From: Dolosigranulum savutiense
GTDB lineage: Bacteria > Bacillota > Bacilli > Lactobacillales > Carnobacteriaceae_A
Assembly: GCF_039830095.1 (NCBI RefSeq)
Contig: NZ_CP142435.1
Span: 1,860,001 to 1,924,000 of the forward strand
Length of the DNA: 64,000 nucleotides
Direction of reading: 5' to 3'
The translations under genes and the position numbers were made by a program. Below are positions 26,548 through 34,778 of the stretch, one piece after another (position 1 is the first letter of the stretch; each line of letters opens with the position of its first letter). The notes under the pieces are model-generated. The model had not been told where the DNA came from and searched no databases. It saw only the letters and a list, made by a program, of their open reading frames with translations.

Positions 26548-28797
26548 ATGAGTACAAAAGTAGCCGATATTAAACAGTGGGATGGATTCAAAGAAGGACA
26601 ATGGCAAGAGAGTGTTAATGTTCGAGATTTTATTCAGAAAAACTATGATCTCTATGAAGGAGATGAGAGCTTCTTAGCTGAGGCAACAGAAGCAACTAAA
26701 CAATTATGGGACCAAGTAATGGATCTTAACCGCCAAGAATTTGAGGCGGGTGGAGTCTTGGATATGGATACAGAAGTTGTATCTACCATTACATCACACG
26801 ATGCTGCATACTTGAATAAAGAATTAGAAACAATTGTCGGTTTCCAAACAGATAAACCATTCAAGCGTTCATTCCAACCATTTGGCGGTATCCGCATGGC
26901 TGAGCTATCTGCTGATGCATATGGATACGAAATTGATCCAGAAATGTCACACATCTTCCGTGACTACCGTAAGACACACAATGATGGAGTTTTCTCTGCT
27001 TACACACCAGAAATGAGAGAAGTTCGTCGTAGTGGAGTTATTACCGGACTACCAGATGCTTACGGACGTGGACGAATTATCGGGGATTACCGTCGTGTGG
27101 CTCTATACGGATTGGACTTCTTAATTGAAGACAAAAAACGTGAACACAACACTTACGGTAATGGTACAATGTCTGAAGCGGTTATCCGTCAACGTGAAGA
27201 ATTGTCCGAACAAATCAAATCATTAAAAGAATTGATTGAATTAGGACGTATTTACGGATACGACTTATCTCGTCCAGCTGAAACAGCTCAAGAAGCCTTC
27301 CAGTGGACATACTTGGCTTACTTGGCTGCCATTAAACAACAAAATGGAGCTGCTATGTCACTTGGTCGTGTCTCTACATTCTTAGACATCTATATTGAAC
27401 GTGACTTGGAACGTGGTATAATTACTGAACAAGAAGCACAAGAGTTCGTTGACCACTTCGTTATGAAATTACGTCTTGTGAAATTTGCTCGTACACCAGA
27501 ATACAACGAATTATTCAGTGGGGACCCAACTTGGGTAACAGAAGCTATCGCAGGGGTTGGACTTGACGGACGTCCACTTGTAACGAAAAACAGTTTCCGT
27601 TTCTTACACACATTGACAAACTTAGGGCCTGCACCAGAACCAAACTTAACCGTTCTATGGTCACCAGACTTACCTCAAAACTTCAAAGAATACTCTGCTA
27701 AAGTATCTATTGAAAGTAGTGCTGTTCAGTACGAGAACGATGAAGTCATGCGTCCAGAGTACGGTGATGATTACGGAATTGCTTGTTGTGTATCTGCAAT
27801 GGAAATTGGAAAACAAATGCAATTCTTCGGTGCTCGTGCGAACTTAGGAAAAGCACTTCTATACGCAATTAATGGTGGAGTGGACGAAAAATCTGAAGTA
27901 CAAGTAGGTCCCGACTTTGGTAAAATTGAATCAGACATTCTTGACTTTGATGAAGTGATGGAGAAATATGATCAAGTGCTTGAATGGTTATGTGAACTCT
28001 ACATCAACACATTGAATGTTATCCACTACATGCATGACAAGTACAGCTACGAAAGTATTATGATGGCTTTGCACGACACAGAGATTCACCGTACGATGGC
28101 AACAGGTATTGCTGGATTCTCCGTTGCAGCTGATGCCTTGTCAGCAATTAAATACGCTAAAGTTCACGTCATCCGTAACGAAGACGGCTTAGCAGTTGAC
28201 TATAAAGTCGAAGGAGACTTCCCTAAATATGGTAACAACGACAAACGTGTTGATGACTTAGCAGTTGACATTTTAGACCGCTTTATTACAAAATTGAAAA
28301 AACACGAAACTTACCGTGCTCAAGAAACAACCACTTCTATCTTGACAATTACATCAAACGTAGTGTATGGTAAGAAAACAGGAAACACTCCAGATGGGCG
28401 TCGTGCTGGTGAACCATTCGCACCAGGAGCTAACCCATTACACGGACGTGACTGTCAAGGTGCGTTAGCAAGTCTAAACTCTGTTGCAAAATTACCGTAC
28501 AAAAACGGTAAAGATGGTATTTCCAACACCTTCTCAATCGTACCAGGTGCACTTGGAAAAGACATCGACACACAAAAACAGAACTTGAGCTTGATGTTAG
28601 ACGGATATGCTAAAAAAGGTGGACACCACTTAAACGTTAACGTCTTAAATAAAGAGACTTTACTTGATGCAATGGAAAACCCAAGTGAATACCCACAATT
28701 AACGATTCGTGTCTCAGGCTACGCAGTTAACTTCATTAAATTAACGCGCGAACAACAAATGGATGTTATTAGCCGTACATTCCACGAATCAATGTAA
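26548..28797 (+). CDS. pflB: Formate C-acetyltransferase (pyruvate formate-lyase)
   Basis: A 749-aa glycyl-radical enzyme converting pyruvate and CoA to acetyl-CoA and formate under anoxia. The catalytic Cys pair is in IACCVSAME (about residue 412), and the radical Gly is in RVSGYAVNF near the C-terminus. Codon use is strongly biased, as expected for a highly expressed gene. GGAAGGGG (26532-26539) precedes the ATG. The activase gene follows at 52 bases. Confidence 0.98.
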   Translation: MSTKVADIKQWDGFKEGQWQESVNVRDFIQKNYDLYEGDESFLAEATEATKQLWDQVMDLNRQEFEAGGVLDMDTEVVSTITSHDAAYLNKELETIVGFQTDKPFKRSFQPFGGIRMAELSADAYGYEIDPEMSHIFRDYRKTHNDGVFSAYTPEMREVRRSGVITGLPDAYGRGRIIGDYRRVALYGLDFLIEDKKREHNTYGNGTMSEAVIRQREELSEQIKSLKELIELGRIYGYDLSRPAETAQEAFQWTYLAYLAAIKQQNGAAMSLGRVSTFLDIYIERDLERGIITEQEAQEFVDHFVMKLRLVKFARTPEYNELFSGDPTWVTEAIAGVGLDGRPLVTKNSFRFLHTLTNLGPAPEPNLTVLWSPDLPQNFKEYSAKVSIESSAVQYENDEVMRPEYGDDYGIACCVSAMEIGKQMQFFGARANLGKALLYAINGGVDEKSEVQVGPDFGKIESDILDFDEVMEKYDQVLEWLCELYINTLNVIHYMHDKYSYESIMMALHDTEIHRTMATGIAGFSVAADALSAIKYAKVHVIRNEDGLAVDYKVEGDFPKYGNNDKRVDDLAVDILDRFITKLKKHETYRAQETTTSILTITSNVVYGKKTGNTPDGRRAGEPFAPGANPLHGRDCQGALASLNSVAKLPYKNGKDGISNTFSIVPGALGKDIDTQKQNLSLMLDGYAKKGGHHLNVNVLNKETLLDAMENPSEYPQLTIRVSGYAVNFIKLTREQQMDVISRTFHESM

Positions 28798-28849
28798 GGT
28801 AGATTAAATAACAATATAAAACTAAGTAGACACAGAAGGAGTCAGTATT

Positions 28850-29596
28850 ATGGCAGAGCAACCAATCGGATACGTACATTCAACAGAAAGTTTTGGAACA
28901 GTCGATGGACCAGGTATTCGTTTCGTCGTCTTCATGCAAGGGTGTCGTATGCGTTGCGAGTTCTGTCATAACCCTGACACATGGAATATGGGCGGTGGGA
29001 CTCCTTTCACACCTGAAGAATTACTTGAGAAAGCCTTGGATTACCGTGATTACTGGGGTGAAAATGGTGGAATTACCGTTAGTGGGGGGGAGCCGCTTAT
29101 TCATATCGACTTTTTAATTGAATTCTTCCGCTTAGCAAAAGCAGAAGGTATTCATATGTCGTTAGATACATGTGGTCAACCGTTTACTAAAGACGAACCA
29201 TTCTATAGTCGCTTCGATGAGTTAATGCAATATACCGACTTAGTATTGATGGATATTAAACATATTAACAGTGATTTTCACCGTAAATATACAGGACATC
29301 CAAACGAAAACATCTTAAATATGGCCCGTGATTTATCTGAACGTGGTATACCAATGTGGATTCGTCATGTCCTAGTACCTGAACGATCTGACTTCGATGA
29401 AGATTTACAAAAATTAAGTCACTTTATTGACAGTTTAGATTCAGTAGCAAAAGTTGAAGTCTTACCTTACCATAAACTGGGTGTCTATAAATATGAACAA
29501 CTGGGCATTCCCTATCGATTAGAAGGTATTGAGTCCCCGTCAAAAGAACGGGTCGAAAATGCTAATGAAATTCTTAAAACTAGTCAATATAAATAA
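28850..29596 (+). CDS. pflA: Pyruvate formate-lyase-activating enzyme
   Basis: A 248-aa radical-SAM activase that installs the glycyl radical on PflB. The 4Fe-4S site is GCRMRCEFCHNPDTW (CxxxCxxC), and SGGEPL is the SAM-binding GGE motif. GAAGGAG precedes the ATG. It forms the usual pflBA pair. Confidence 0.97.
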   Translation: MAEQPIGYVHSTESFGTVDGPGIRFVVFMQGCRMRCEFCHNPDTWNMGGGTPFTPEELLEKALDYRDYWGENGGITVSGGEPLIHIDFLIEFFRLAKAEGIHMSLDTCGQPFTKDEPFYSRFDELMQYTDLVLMDIKHINSDFHRKYTGHPNENILNMARDLSERGIPMWIRHVLVPERSDFDEDLQKLSHFIDSLDSVAKVEVLPYHKLGVYKYEQLGIPYRLEGIESPSKERVENANEILKTSQYK

Positions 29597-29606
29597 GTAG
29601 ACTAAG

Positions 29607-29640
29607 AAATCAGTTAACGTTAAAAGTTAGCTGGTTTTTT
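29607..29640 (+). terminator. Terminator after pflA
   Basis: AAATCAGTTAAC (29607-29618) pairs with GTTAGCTGGTTT (29626-29637; G-U pairs included), ending in T6. Confidence 0.8.
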
Positions 29641-29716
29641 AGTGTTTGGATTGCAAAAAATGTTCATTTATCGTATTCTGAATAGTAGAGAAAAAGTTTT
29701 AAATAGGAGAGATATT

Positions 29717-30646
29717 ATGAGTAATATTTTAGTTTTGGGGCATAAAAGTCCTGACACGGATGCTGTAACATCAGCTATTAGTTTTGCTTATCTACAGAAC
29801 CAATTAGGTAAGGATGTTGAGCCGGTTGCGTTAGGAGAAATTTCAGAAGAGACACAATATGCACTAGATTTCTTTAATACAGAAGCACCGCGAATTGTAA
29901 CTGAAGCCGATAGTAATGTAGAAGCTGTTATGTTAGTTGATCATAATGAACCACAACAGAGTTTAGATAACATCGATGAATTCGAGATTTTATCGGTAGT
30001 CGATCACCATCGTATTGCAAATTTTGAAACGGCTGGTCCACTCTATTATCGCGCGGAACCAGTGGGCTGTACGAATACTATTATCTTCAAGATATATAAA
30101 GAACACGGTATCGATGTGCCAAAGGATATCGCAGGCTTGATGCTGTCCGCTATTATTTCTGATACCTTATTATTTAAATCACCAACCTGTACGGTGGAAG
30201 ATGAACGCGCTGCACAAGAATTGGCTGAAATTGCTGAGGTTGATTTACACGCATATGGTATGAAGATGCTAAAAGCCGGAACAAATGTAAATAGTAAAAC
30301 AGCCCAAGATATCTTAAATGGTGATGCAAAAAGCTTTGAGATGGGAGACAAAACAGTTCGTATCGGACAAGTTAATGTTGTGGATGTCCAAGAATTGCTT
30401 CAGCGTAAAGATGAGCTTATTGATCTAGCTGAAAAAAACAATACTGCAGAAGGATATGATCTAACGTTGCTCCTTATCACTAATATTCTAGAGAGTGATA
30501 CGGTTGGGCTAGTTGTCGGTTCAGGAATTGAGACAGTCGAATCAGCTTTTAACGGAACCGTCAATGACCACCAAATTAAATTACCAGGTGTCGTCTCACG
30601 TAAAAAGCAAGTTGTCCCTCCATTAACAGATGCCTTTGAAGGATAA
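29717..30646 (+). CDS. ppaC: Manganese-dependent inorganic pyrophosphatase
   Basis: A 309-aa family II pyrophosphatase of the DHH superfamily, which clears PPi. Metal and catalytic motifs are GHKSPDTDAV (about 8-17), LVDHNE (about 75), the DHH signature VDHHRIANF (about 96-104), and the C-terminal SRKKQVVPPL substrate clamp. The start at 29717 follows TAGGAGA; the longer frame from 29642 runs into the pflA terminator. Confidence 0.97.
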   Translation: MSNILVLGHKSPDTDAVTSAISFAYLQNQLGKDVEPVALGEISEETQYALDFFNTEAPRIVTEADSNVEAVMLVDHNEPQQSLDNIDEFEILSVVDHHRIANFETAGPLYYRAEPVGCTNTIIFKIYKEHGIDVPKDIAGLMLSAIISDTLLFKSPTCTVEDERAAQELAEIAEVDLHAYGMKMLKAGTNVNSKTAQDILNGDAKSFEMGDKTVRIGQVNVVDVQELLQRKDELIDLAEKNNTAEGYDLTLLLITNILESDTVGLVVGSGIETVESAFNGTVNDHQIKLPGVVSRKKQVVPPLTDAFEG

Positions 30647-30654
30647 AAATTTTC

Positions 30655-30681
30655 AAGCTCTCGCTTAGCGGGGGCTTTTTC
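30655..30681 (+). terminator. Terminator after ppaC
   Basis: AAGCTCTCGC (30655-30664) pairs with GCGGGGGCTT (30668-30677; with a G-U pair), followed by T3-5. Confidence 0.8.
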
Positions 30682-30755
30682 TAATGCAAGTTATTTATGG
30701 TATAATAGGAGTAAGGAATGGTAGCGCTTATCGACATAATGATTGGAGAGTTTTT

Positions 30756-30944
30756 ATGAAACGACGGGGAAAGAACTTAAAAATATTTCTTATAGATGGG
30801 ACACTACAGAATAGTACATTAATGCAAGATATTTTATTCTCCAGCCCCAGTGCTGCTGCAACTTTTATGTTAGGGTATCCAGCGAGTGGCCCTCAACTTT
30901 GGAAGACAGAAGATGGTGTGATATTGCGAGAGTTAGAAGGATAA
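30756..30944 (+). CDS. Stand-alone DUF4357 domain protein
   Basis: A 62-aa protein made of almost nothing but one DUF4357 domain: LKIFLIDGT, LFSSPSAAATFMLGYPASGP, WKTEDGV. This domain is usually found at the C-terminus of longer proteins such as GIY-YIG nucleases. It begins cleanly after GGAGAG with its own TATAAT (30701-30706), so it looks like a real small gene, not a fragment. Function unknown. The lipoprotein gene starts 15 bases after its stop. Confidence 0.8.
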   Translation: MKRRGKNLKIFLIDGTLQNSTLMQDILFSSPSAAATFMLGYPASGPQLWKTEDGVILRELEG

Positions 30945-30959
30945 GAAGGAGTGATGCAG

Positions 30960-32177
30960 ATGAAGAAATTATTAGTAAGTTTGCTTGCTTCATCAGTTAT
31001 GTTGGTAGCTTGTGGGCAAGAAAATCAGACAGAAGCTGAAGAACAAGAGAAACAAGAACAGGTGGCGGACGCCCAACAAACTGGTGAAGTAGCGAATAAG
31101 TCAGTAAATGACCAATCTTCACAAGAAAATAAGGATAAAGAGAAGTCAGTTGAAGATGTTACCCAAAGTCCATCAGAAGAGTCGGATGATGAGTCAGAAG
31201 CAGTCCATGAGCTAGAACGGTGGTTGCCAAAAACACCCAATGTAGAGCGAACCTATGCAGGAGAAGGTAGTGAGTTTGCAGAGTTCACGACCTATCCGCA
31301 ATTTATTCATGAGGATACTGTACAGATCAAGCATCAGAACCCAGGGATAACGACATATTCCATTTATGAATATCGTGAGGATAGTATTGTTGAAATATTT
31401 ACTCATCATGGTAGTTTAATGCGCGATGATTTTGCCAATACAGCCCAAACAAGTGACACTGAAGGGGAAGAAATCGTTCTGAAGGCGCCGATTGAGGTAG
31501 GCACACAATGGAAAGATAGAGAAGGACAGACTGTTGAAATAACCGCCACTGATTTAGATCTAGATACTCCTGAAGGTATGGTAAAAGGTATCGAAGTGAC
31601 AACGACTACAGTAGATCCAGAGGGTCATGAAGGAAAGCTTCACCGCTATTATGGCAAAGATATTGGCTTGGTAAAGGAAGTAACTGAACTTGGCTCAGAT
31701 GCCGAGATGACCGTCACATCAACCTTAACAGAGTATAATACGGATACAGTTGAGAAAATTCCATTTACGCTGTATGCACTTGATTATCAAACATTAGATC
31801 AAGCCGTTGAGATTGAAATGGAATTTGAACTGAAGACAAACGATCCAATCCGTCTAGCGTTGGCCGACAAATTAAAAGAAGAACTAGATAACGAAGCAAC
31901 TAACTTATTGCCAGATAAAGCAATGATTAATTACATGTATTTAGATGATGATCGAATTGTTCACGTTGATTTTTCTGAAGAGCTAGCCACTGAAATGCAG
32001 GCTGGAGCCAGTGGAGAGCTGGAGATCTTGTACCGAATTGTTGATACGATTGCTAATTTATACCAGGCCGAAGCAGTGAATTTAACCTTGGACGGTGATG
32101 CGTATAATAAGGGTGGTCACGTGCATATCGATAAAAATCAACTGCTTTATCCAAAAAATGGACCAATGGCACACTAG
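30960..32177 (+). CDS. GerMN-domain lipoprotein
   Basis: A 405-aa lipoprotein: signal peptide with lipobox LVAC (Cys about 21), an acidic Gln/Glu/Ser-rich linker (about 22-85), a beta-rich middle domain (about 90-265), and a C-terminal GerMN domain (about 285-400; YLDDDRIVHVDFSEEL, VNLTLDGD). GerMN was named from spore-germination GerM, but here the host shows no sporulation genes, so a cell-wall role is more likely. Start at 30960 set by AAGGAG (30946-30951). Membrane-attached outside the cell. Confidence 0.88.
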   Translation: MKKLLVSLLASSVMLVACGQENQTEAEEQEKQEQVADAQQTGEVANKSVNDQSSQENKDKEKSVEDVTQSPSEESDDESEAVHELERWLPKTPNVERTYAGEGSEFAEFTTYPQFIHEDTVQIKHQNPGITTYSIYEYREDSIVEIFTHHGSLMRDDFANTAQTSDTEGEEIVLKAPIEVGTQWKDREGQTVEITATDLDLDTPEGMVKGIEVTTTTVDPEGHEGKLHRYYGKDIGLVKEVTELGSDAEMTVTSTLTEYNTDTVEKIPFTLYALDYQTLDQAVEIEMEFELKTNDPIRLALADKLKEELDNEATNLLPDKAMINYMYLDDDRIVHVDFSEELATEMQAGASGELEILYRIVDTIANLYQAEAVNLTLDGDAYNKGGHVHIDKNQLLYPKNGPMAH

Positions 32178-32272
32178 AGAATCAAGGCTCATTCTTATAA
32201 ATTGATTTTATAACCCAATTAAGTTAAACTATTAATAAGTGAAATAACTAATTAATGAAGAGGATGAGGCAA

Positions 32273-32782
32273 ATGTTTAATAAGAAAAAACTTGATCATA
32301 TTTGGTATCCTATCTTGATTGTAGTAGCAGCTATTGCACTTACATTTGTTGGCTATCATGCGGGTGGGGCTGGTATACAGGAAGATGAATCTGCAAAAAA
32401 CGTTGCAGAAACAACTGAAGAAAATACTGCGATTGATCATGTAGAACCTGGTACGTATGAAGTGACTGGAAAAGGATATAATGGAGACATTGTTCTTTCT
32501 GTCACATTTAAAGACAATAAAATTACAGCCATTGATATTATAGAACAAGATGAAACACCAGATATTGCAGGAGATGCCTTAGAAGGCTTACCTAACGATA
32601 TTATCGAAGCCAACTCTACTGATATCGATGCTTATTCTGGAGCAACCAATACATCAAATGGTATAAAAGAAGCCGTTAAAAAAGCTATACAAGAAGCTAG
32701 CGGTGGATCAACTGTAAAGGATACCCCCAATGACGATACAGATGCTGATTCAAACGCATCTGAAGACTGGGAAGAAGAATAA
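32273..32782 (+). CDS. FMN-binding domain membrane protein
   Basis: A 169-aa protein with one N-terminal membrane segment (about 10-32), a short acidic linker, an FMN_bind domain (about 55-140), and an acidic disordered tail. The DAYSGATNTSNGI motif contains the Thr that is covalently flavinylated in this family. It probably faces outward and takes part in extracellular electron transfer or redox sensing. The start at 32273 is preferred (GAAGAGG at 32257-32263, nine bases); ATG 32255 is an alternative. The left arm of the inverted repeat begins 18 bases after its stop. Confidence 0.85.
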   Translation: MFNKKKLDHIWYPILIVVAAIALTFVGYHAGGAGIQEDESAKNVAETTEENTAIDHVEPGTYEVTGKGYNGDIVLSVTFKDNKITAIDIIEQDETPDIAGDALEGLPNDIIEANSTDIDAYSGATNTSNGIKEAVKKAIQEASGGSTVKDTPNDDTDADSNASEDWEEE

Positions 32783-32842
32783 ATATTTGCGACAAACCTC
32801 GTTAGATAATTAATGAAAAAGTCAAGAAAATTATACTTTTGG

Positions 32843-32871
32843 TTGTTTTTTATGAGCTTATGTTATATAAT
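32843..32871 (+). promoter_or_regulatory. Antisense RNA II promoter, Fst copy 1
   Basis: TTGTTT (32843-32848), 17 bases, TATAAT (32866-32871), an almost consensus promoter reading toward the toxin gene's 3' end. Confidence 0.8.
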
Positions 32872-32877
32872 ATAGAC

Positions 32878-32942
32878 AGATCACAAAATCTAACAGCACG
32901 CACCAAAACCCCGAAGAGGTTCCAGCTCATTCGGGGTTTTTG
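32878..32942 (+). ncRNA. Antitoxin RNA II of Fst module 1
   Basis: A predicted antisense RNA of about 65 nt, from about 32878 to the shared terminator (CCCCGAA 32909-32915 pairs with TTCGGGG 32930-32936, then T5). It carries two short stretches that are repeated near the toxin start: TCACAAAATCTAA (32881-32893; second copy 33056-33068) and CACGCACC (32897-32904; second copy 33077-33084). Since the two RNAs are convergent, these direct repeats make RNA II complementary to the toxin ribosome-binding region, the par_pAD1 design. Confidence 0.8.
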
Positions 32943-32972
32943 CTAATTTAATAGCTTGGCGAGGCTTGTTGC

Positions 32973-33071
32973 CTATTGATTATCGTCATCAGAGTCAAGC
33001 CATTTAATGACGTAATTAGTTATCACGCCACTCGTAACACTAATGACTAGCGCTGTCACAAAATCTAACAT
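32973..33071 (-). CDS. fst: Type I toxin, Fst family (copy 1)
   Basis: A 32-aa peptide, MLDFVTALVISVTSG followed by VITNYVIKWLD and the acidic tail SDDDNQ. One membrane helix followed by W-L-D and a charged tail is the Fst/Ldr toxin pattern. GGAAGGAGG (33091-33083) lies 11 bases before the ATG. RNA I starts near 33126 from TTGTAA (33162-33157) and TATAAT (33138-33133). The 5' leader CCTTCC can pair with the GGAAGG of the ribosome binding site, as in Fst RNA I. The peptide would damage the membrane when the antisense RNA is lost. Confidence 0.88.
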   Translation of the reverse strand: MLDFVTALVISVTSGVITNYVIKWLDSDDDNQ

Positions 33072-33132
33072 TGCAACACGCACCTCCTTCCTAGTTGTAA
33101 CATTTACCTTCTGGAAGGCAGGCAACGTAATA

Positions 33133-33162
33133 ATTATATCATGTTAAGGATAGGGATTACAA
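33133..33162 (-). promoter_or_regulatory. Toxin RNA I promoter, Fst copy 1
   Basis: On the minus strand, TTGTAA (33162-33157), 18 bases, TATAAT (33138-33133). Confidence 0.7.
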
Positions 33163-33377
33163 GAAAGTCTACAATATATAGAGTCTATATTTAGTCTAGA
33201 TATTTACACATTGTGGTTTTTCTCAATGTGTATTTTAGTAGTTATAATTGTTTATTTATTAGTTTACATAATGTATCTTATGTTAACCAATAAATAAATT
33301 AACAATTATTGTATAGTTTCAGGCTGTTTTTTGGTAAACTGTATATATAAAAAATAACGATATAGGAGATTTGTCAT

Positions 33378-33740
33378 ATGAGCAATAAAACGGATGAGAT
33401 ACGCATTGTTGGTGGCTATAGAGTTCAAAACGGACGTATAATAGATGATGTGGAGCGGATATGGTTTCAGTGTGATAAATGTAAAGCGTATGATTATTAT
33501 CATCAAAATGAAATAAAGTGTCTGCACTGTAATGGTTATATTGATGGGTTAAGTTTAATCCGTGCATGGAATAATCGGCGTGATCATAAAACAAATAGAC
33601 CACCTTCAACATTTAGTAGAGTGTTTGATTTTGTTATTGGGAACTTAGTGTTGGCTGTTGTTGCTGGATTTTATCTACTGTTGTTTATAATTTGTTTCTT
33701 GCCAGCTATCGTATTTATCTGGTTTTTACTTAGTATTTAG
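33378..33740 (+). CDS. Lar-like zinc-ribbon membrane protein between inverted Fst modules
   Basis: A 120-aa protein of no certain family. The N-terminal half has two Cys knuckles, CDKC (about 32-35) and CLHC (about 48-51), followed by IRAWNNRR (about 61-68). Paired knuckles followed by A-W-N-x-R is the pattern of Lar-type restriction-alleviation proteins and related phage zinc ribbons. The C-terminal third (about 86-120) is hydrophobic, one long or two short membrane segments, which Lar proteins lack. AGGAGA (33364-33369) precedes the ATG. It sits at the exact centre of the inverted repeat pair. Function unknown. Confidence 0.72.
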   Translation: MSNKTDEIRIVGGYRVQNGRIIDDVERIWFQCDKCKAYDYYHQNEIKCLHCNGYIDGLSLIRAWNNRRDHKTNRPPSTFSRVFDFVIGNLVLAVVAGFYLLLFIICFLPAIVFIWFLLSI

Positions 33741-33955
33741 GTAGGGAGCAATGATTAAAGCAATATTTAACCGACAAAAAATAATTATCTAGGAATGGTA
33801 GCTGTCATATTTTAGCAATACAACTTGGTATAATATATATTATGTAAACTAATAGTTAAAATAATTATAATCCACTAAAATATACATAGAAAAAACAATC
33901 CCTGTTAAAGAGTTGCTTAAAAATTATTAATAGACACTATATATTGTAGTTCTTC

Positions 33956-33985
33956 TTGTATTCCCCATTCTTTACATGATATACT
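33956..33985 (+). promoter_or_regulatory. Toxin RNA I promoter, Fst copy 2
   Basis: TTGTAT (33956-33961), 18 bases, TATACT (33980-33985); RNA I would start near 33992 with a leader of about 50 nt containing ACCTTCCAAAGGT, a small hairpin that can also pair with the ribosome binding site. Confidence 0.7.
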
Positions 33986-34042
33986 TATTACGTTGCCTAC
34001 CTTCCAAAGGTAAATGTTCCAACTAGGAAGGAGGTGTGTGTC

Positions 34043-34144
34043 ATGATATTAGATGTTGTGATAGCGCTAGTCATTAGTGTCACGAGTGGCATAATACTTC
34101 ACTATGTCATTAAATGGCTTGACTCTGATGATGATAATGAATAG
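34043..34144 (+). CDS. fst: Type I toxin, Fst family (copy 2)
   Basis: A 33-aa peptide, MILDVVIALVISVTSG followed by IILHYVIKWLD and the tail SDDDNE. It differs from copy 1 at about nine positions, all in the membrane helix and ends, while ALVISVTSG and YVIKWLDSDDDN are identical. GGAAGGAGG (34026-34034) is eight bases before the ATG. Toxin and antitoxin RNAs are convergent over the shared terminator at 34176-34213. Confidence 0.88.
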   Translation: MILDVVIALVISVTSGIILHYVIKWLDSDDDNE

Positions 34145-34175
34145 GCAACAAGCCTCGCCAAGCTATTAAATTAGC

Positions 34176-34213
34176 AAAAACCCCGAATGAGCTGGAACCT
34201 CTTCGGGGTTTTT
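34176..34213. terminator. Bidirectional terminator of Fst module 2
   Basis: A perfect 12-bp stem with a 14-base loop; A5 on one side and T5 on the other. It serves both RNA I and RNA II. The equivalent structure in module 1 is at 32905-32941. Confidence 0.9.
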
Positions 34214-34240
34214 GGTGCGTGCCTTTAGATGTTGTGATCT
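34176..34240 (-). ncRNA. Antitoxin RNA II of Fst module 2
   Basis: Predicted antisense RNA, started near 34240 by TTGTTT (34275-34270), 17 bases, TATAAT (34252-34247), and ended by the bidirectional terminator AAAAACCCCGAA (34176-34187) with TTCGGGGTTTTT (34202-34213). Direct repeats shared with the toxin start region are TTAGATGTTGTGAT (34049-34062 and 34225-34238) and GGTGTGTGTC / GGTGCGTGCC (34033-34042 and 34214-34223). Confidence 0.8.
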
Positions 34241-34312
34241 ACTTACATTATATAACATAAGATCGTAAAAAACAACCGAAAGTATAATTTTCTTGACTTT
34301 TTCATCAATTAT

Positions 34313-34363
34313 CTAACATAGAAAAATTATTCCAGTTAATCCAAGAATTCCTATAAACAACAT
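34313..34363 (-). pseudogene. Possible gene start truncated at the repeat boundary
   Basis: On the minus strand AAAGGGGAG leads into ATG 34363 and a 16-aa hydrophobic frame (MLFIGILGLTGIIFLC) that runs into a TAG supplied by the end of the right repeat arm. A second start-less fragment (KKIFISLIAVLIVVLP, 34413-34478) lies upstream of it behind AGGAG. Both resemble N-termini of small membrane proteins cut or decayed near the insertion boundary. Weakly supported. Confidence 0.25.
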
Positions 34364-34487
34364 CTCCCCTTTGAAAATCTTGTTAACTGAGTATGTTTAG
34401 CATGATACATTTCTACCAATTATTGATCGGCAACACTACTATAAGTACAGCAATTAAGGATATAAATATCTTTTTAAGTTTATTCTC

Positions 34488-34778
34488 CTATTCTTCATCT
34501 GCGAAAATTAGTTTCAGTAGTAATATAATCGGGCTGATACAATAAATAACCGGGGCAAGCGTAGTCGTTGTCATTTTAAGGCGTTCATGGACAATAGTGT
34601 TGGCAAAGGGAAAACTAATGGTAGCACCGATGAAATAAATAGTTGCTATGATTGTCGGGAATTCAAGCAAATGTGCATTAAATCTATGTCTCATAATAAT
34701 CCAGTAAAATCCAAAGAAAACGATGCCGATAATAAAGCCAAGACTTAAATTAAACTTATTGTGTTTTTTCTCAGACAT
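34488..34778 (-). CDS. Small membrane protein of unknown function
   Basis: A 96-aa protein with three hydrophobic segments (about 11-28, 38-58, 70-90) and a charged N-terminus (MSEKKHNKFN). GAAAGGAG precedes the ATG by a normal distance. No family recognised. The 343 bases between it and the second Fst toxin hold the antisense RNA, the repeat end and small relic frames. Confidence 0.6.
   Translation of the reverse strand: MSEKKHNKFNLSLGFIIGIVFFGFYWIIMRHRFNAHLLEFPTIIATIYFIGATISFPFANTIVHERLKMTTTTLAPVIYCISPIILLLKLIFADEE

Larger units (their letters stand above)
32801..33288 (+). repeat. Left arm of inverted Fst repeat
   Basis: About 490 bp related in inverted orientation to 33828-34317. It begins GTTAGATAATTAATGAAAAA, mirrored by the end of the right arm (34317 leftwards), and contains a full Fst type I toxin-antitoxin module. 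Identity by eye is high around the promoters, terminator and toxin gene and lower between 33150 and 33288. The midpoint of the pair is 33559, the centre of the intervening gene. Confidence 0.85.
33828..34317 (-). repeat. Right arm of inverted Fst repeat
   Basis: The inverted counterpart of 32801-33288, ending ...TTATCTAAC at 34317. It carries the second Fst module. The two arms have diverged by substitutions and small indels, so the duplication is not recent. The right end falls at the codon before the TAG of a short minus-strand frame at 34313-34363, which may be a gene cut by the event. Confidence 0.85.

Noticed and set aside
33319-33612. Minus-strand frame of 97 aa inside the Fst-flanked unit
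   Set aside because: It is the antisense shadow of the zinc-ribbon gene; no start signals.
32801-34317. Inverted repeats as the ends of a transposon
   Set aside because: No transposase or recombinase lies between the arms, and each arm is fully explained by a toxin-antitoxin module plus flanks; a passive duplication is simpler.
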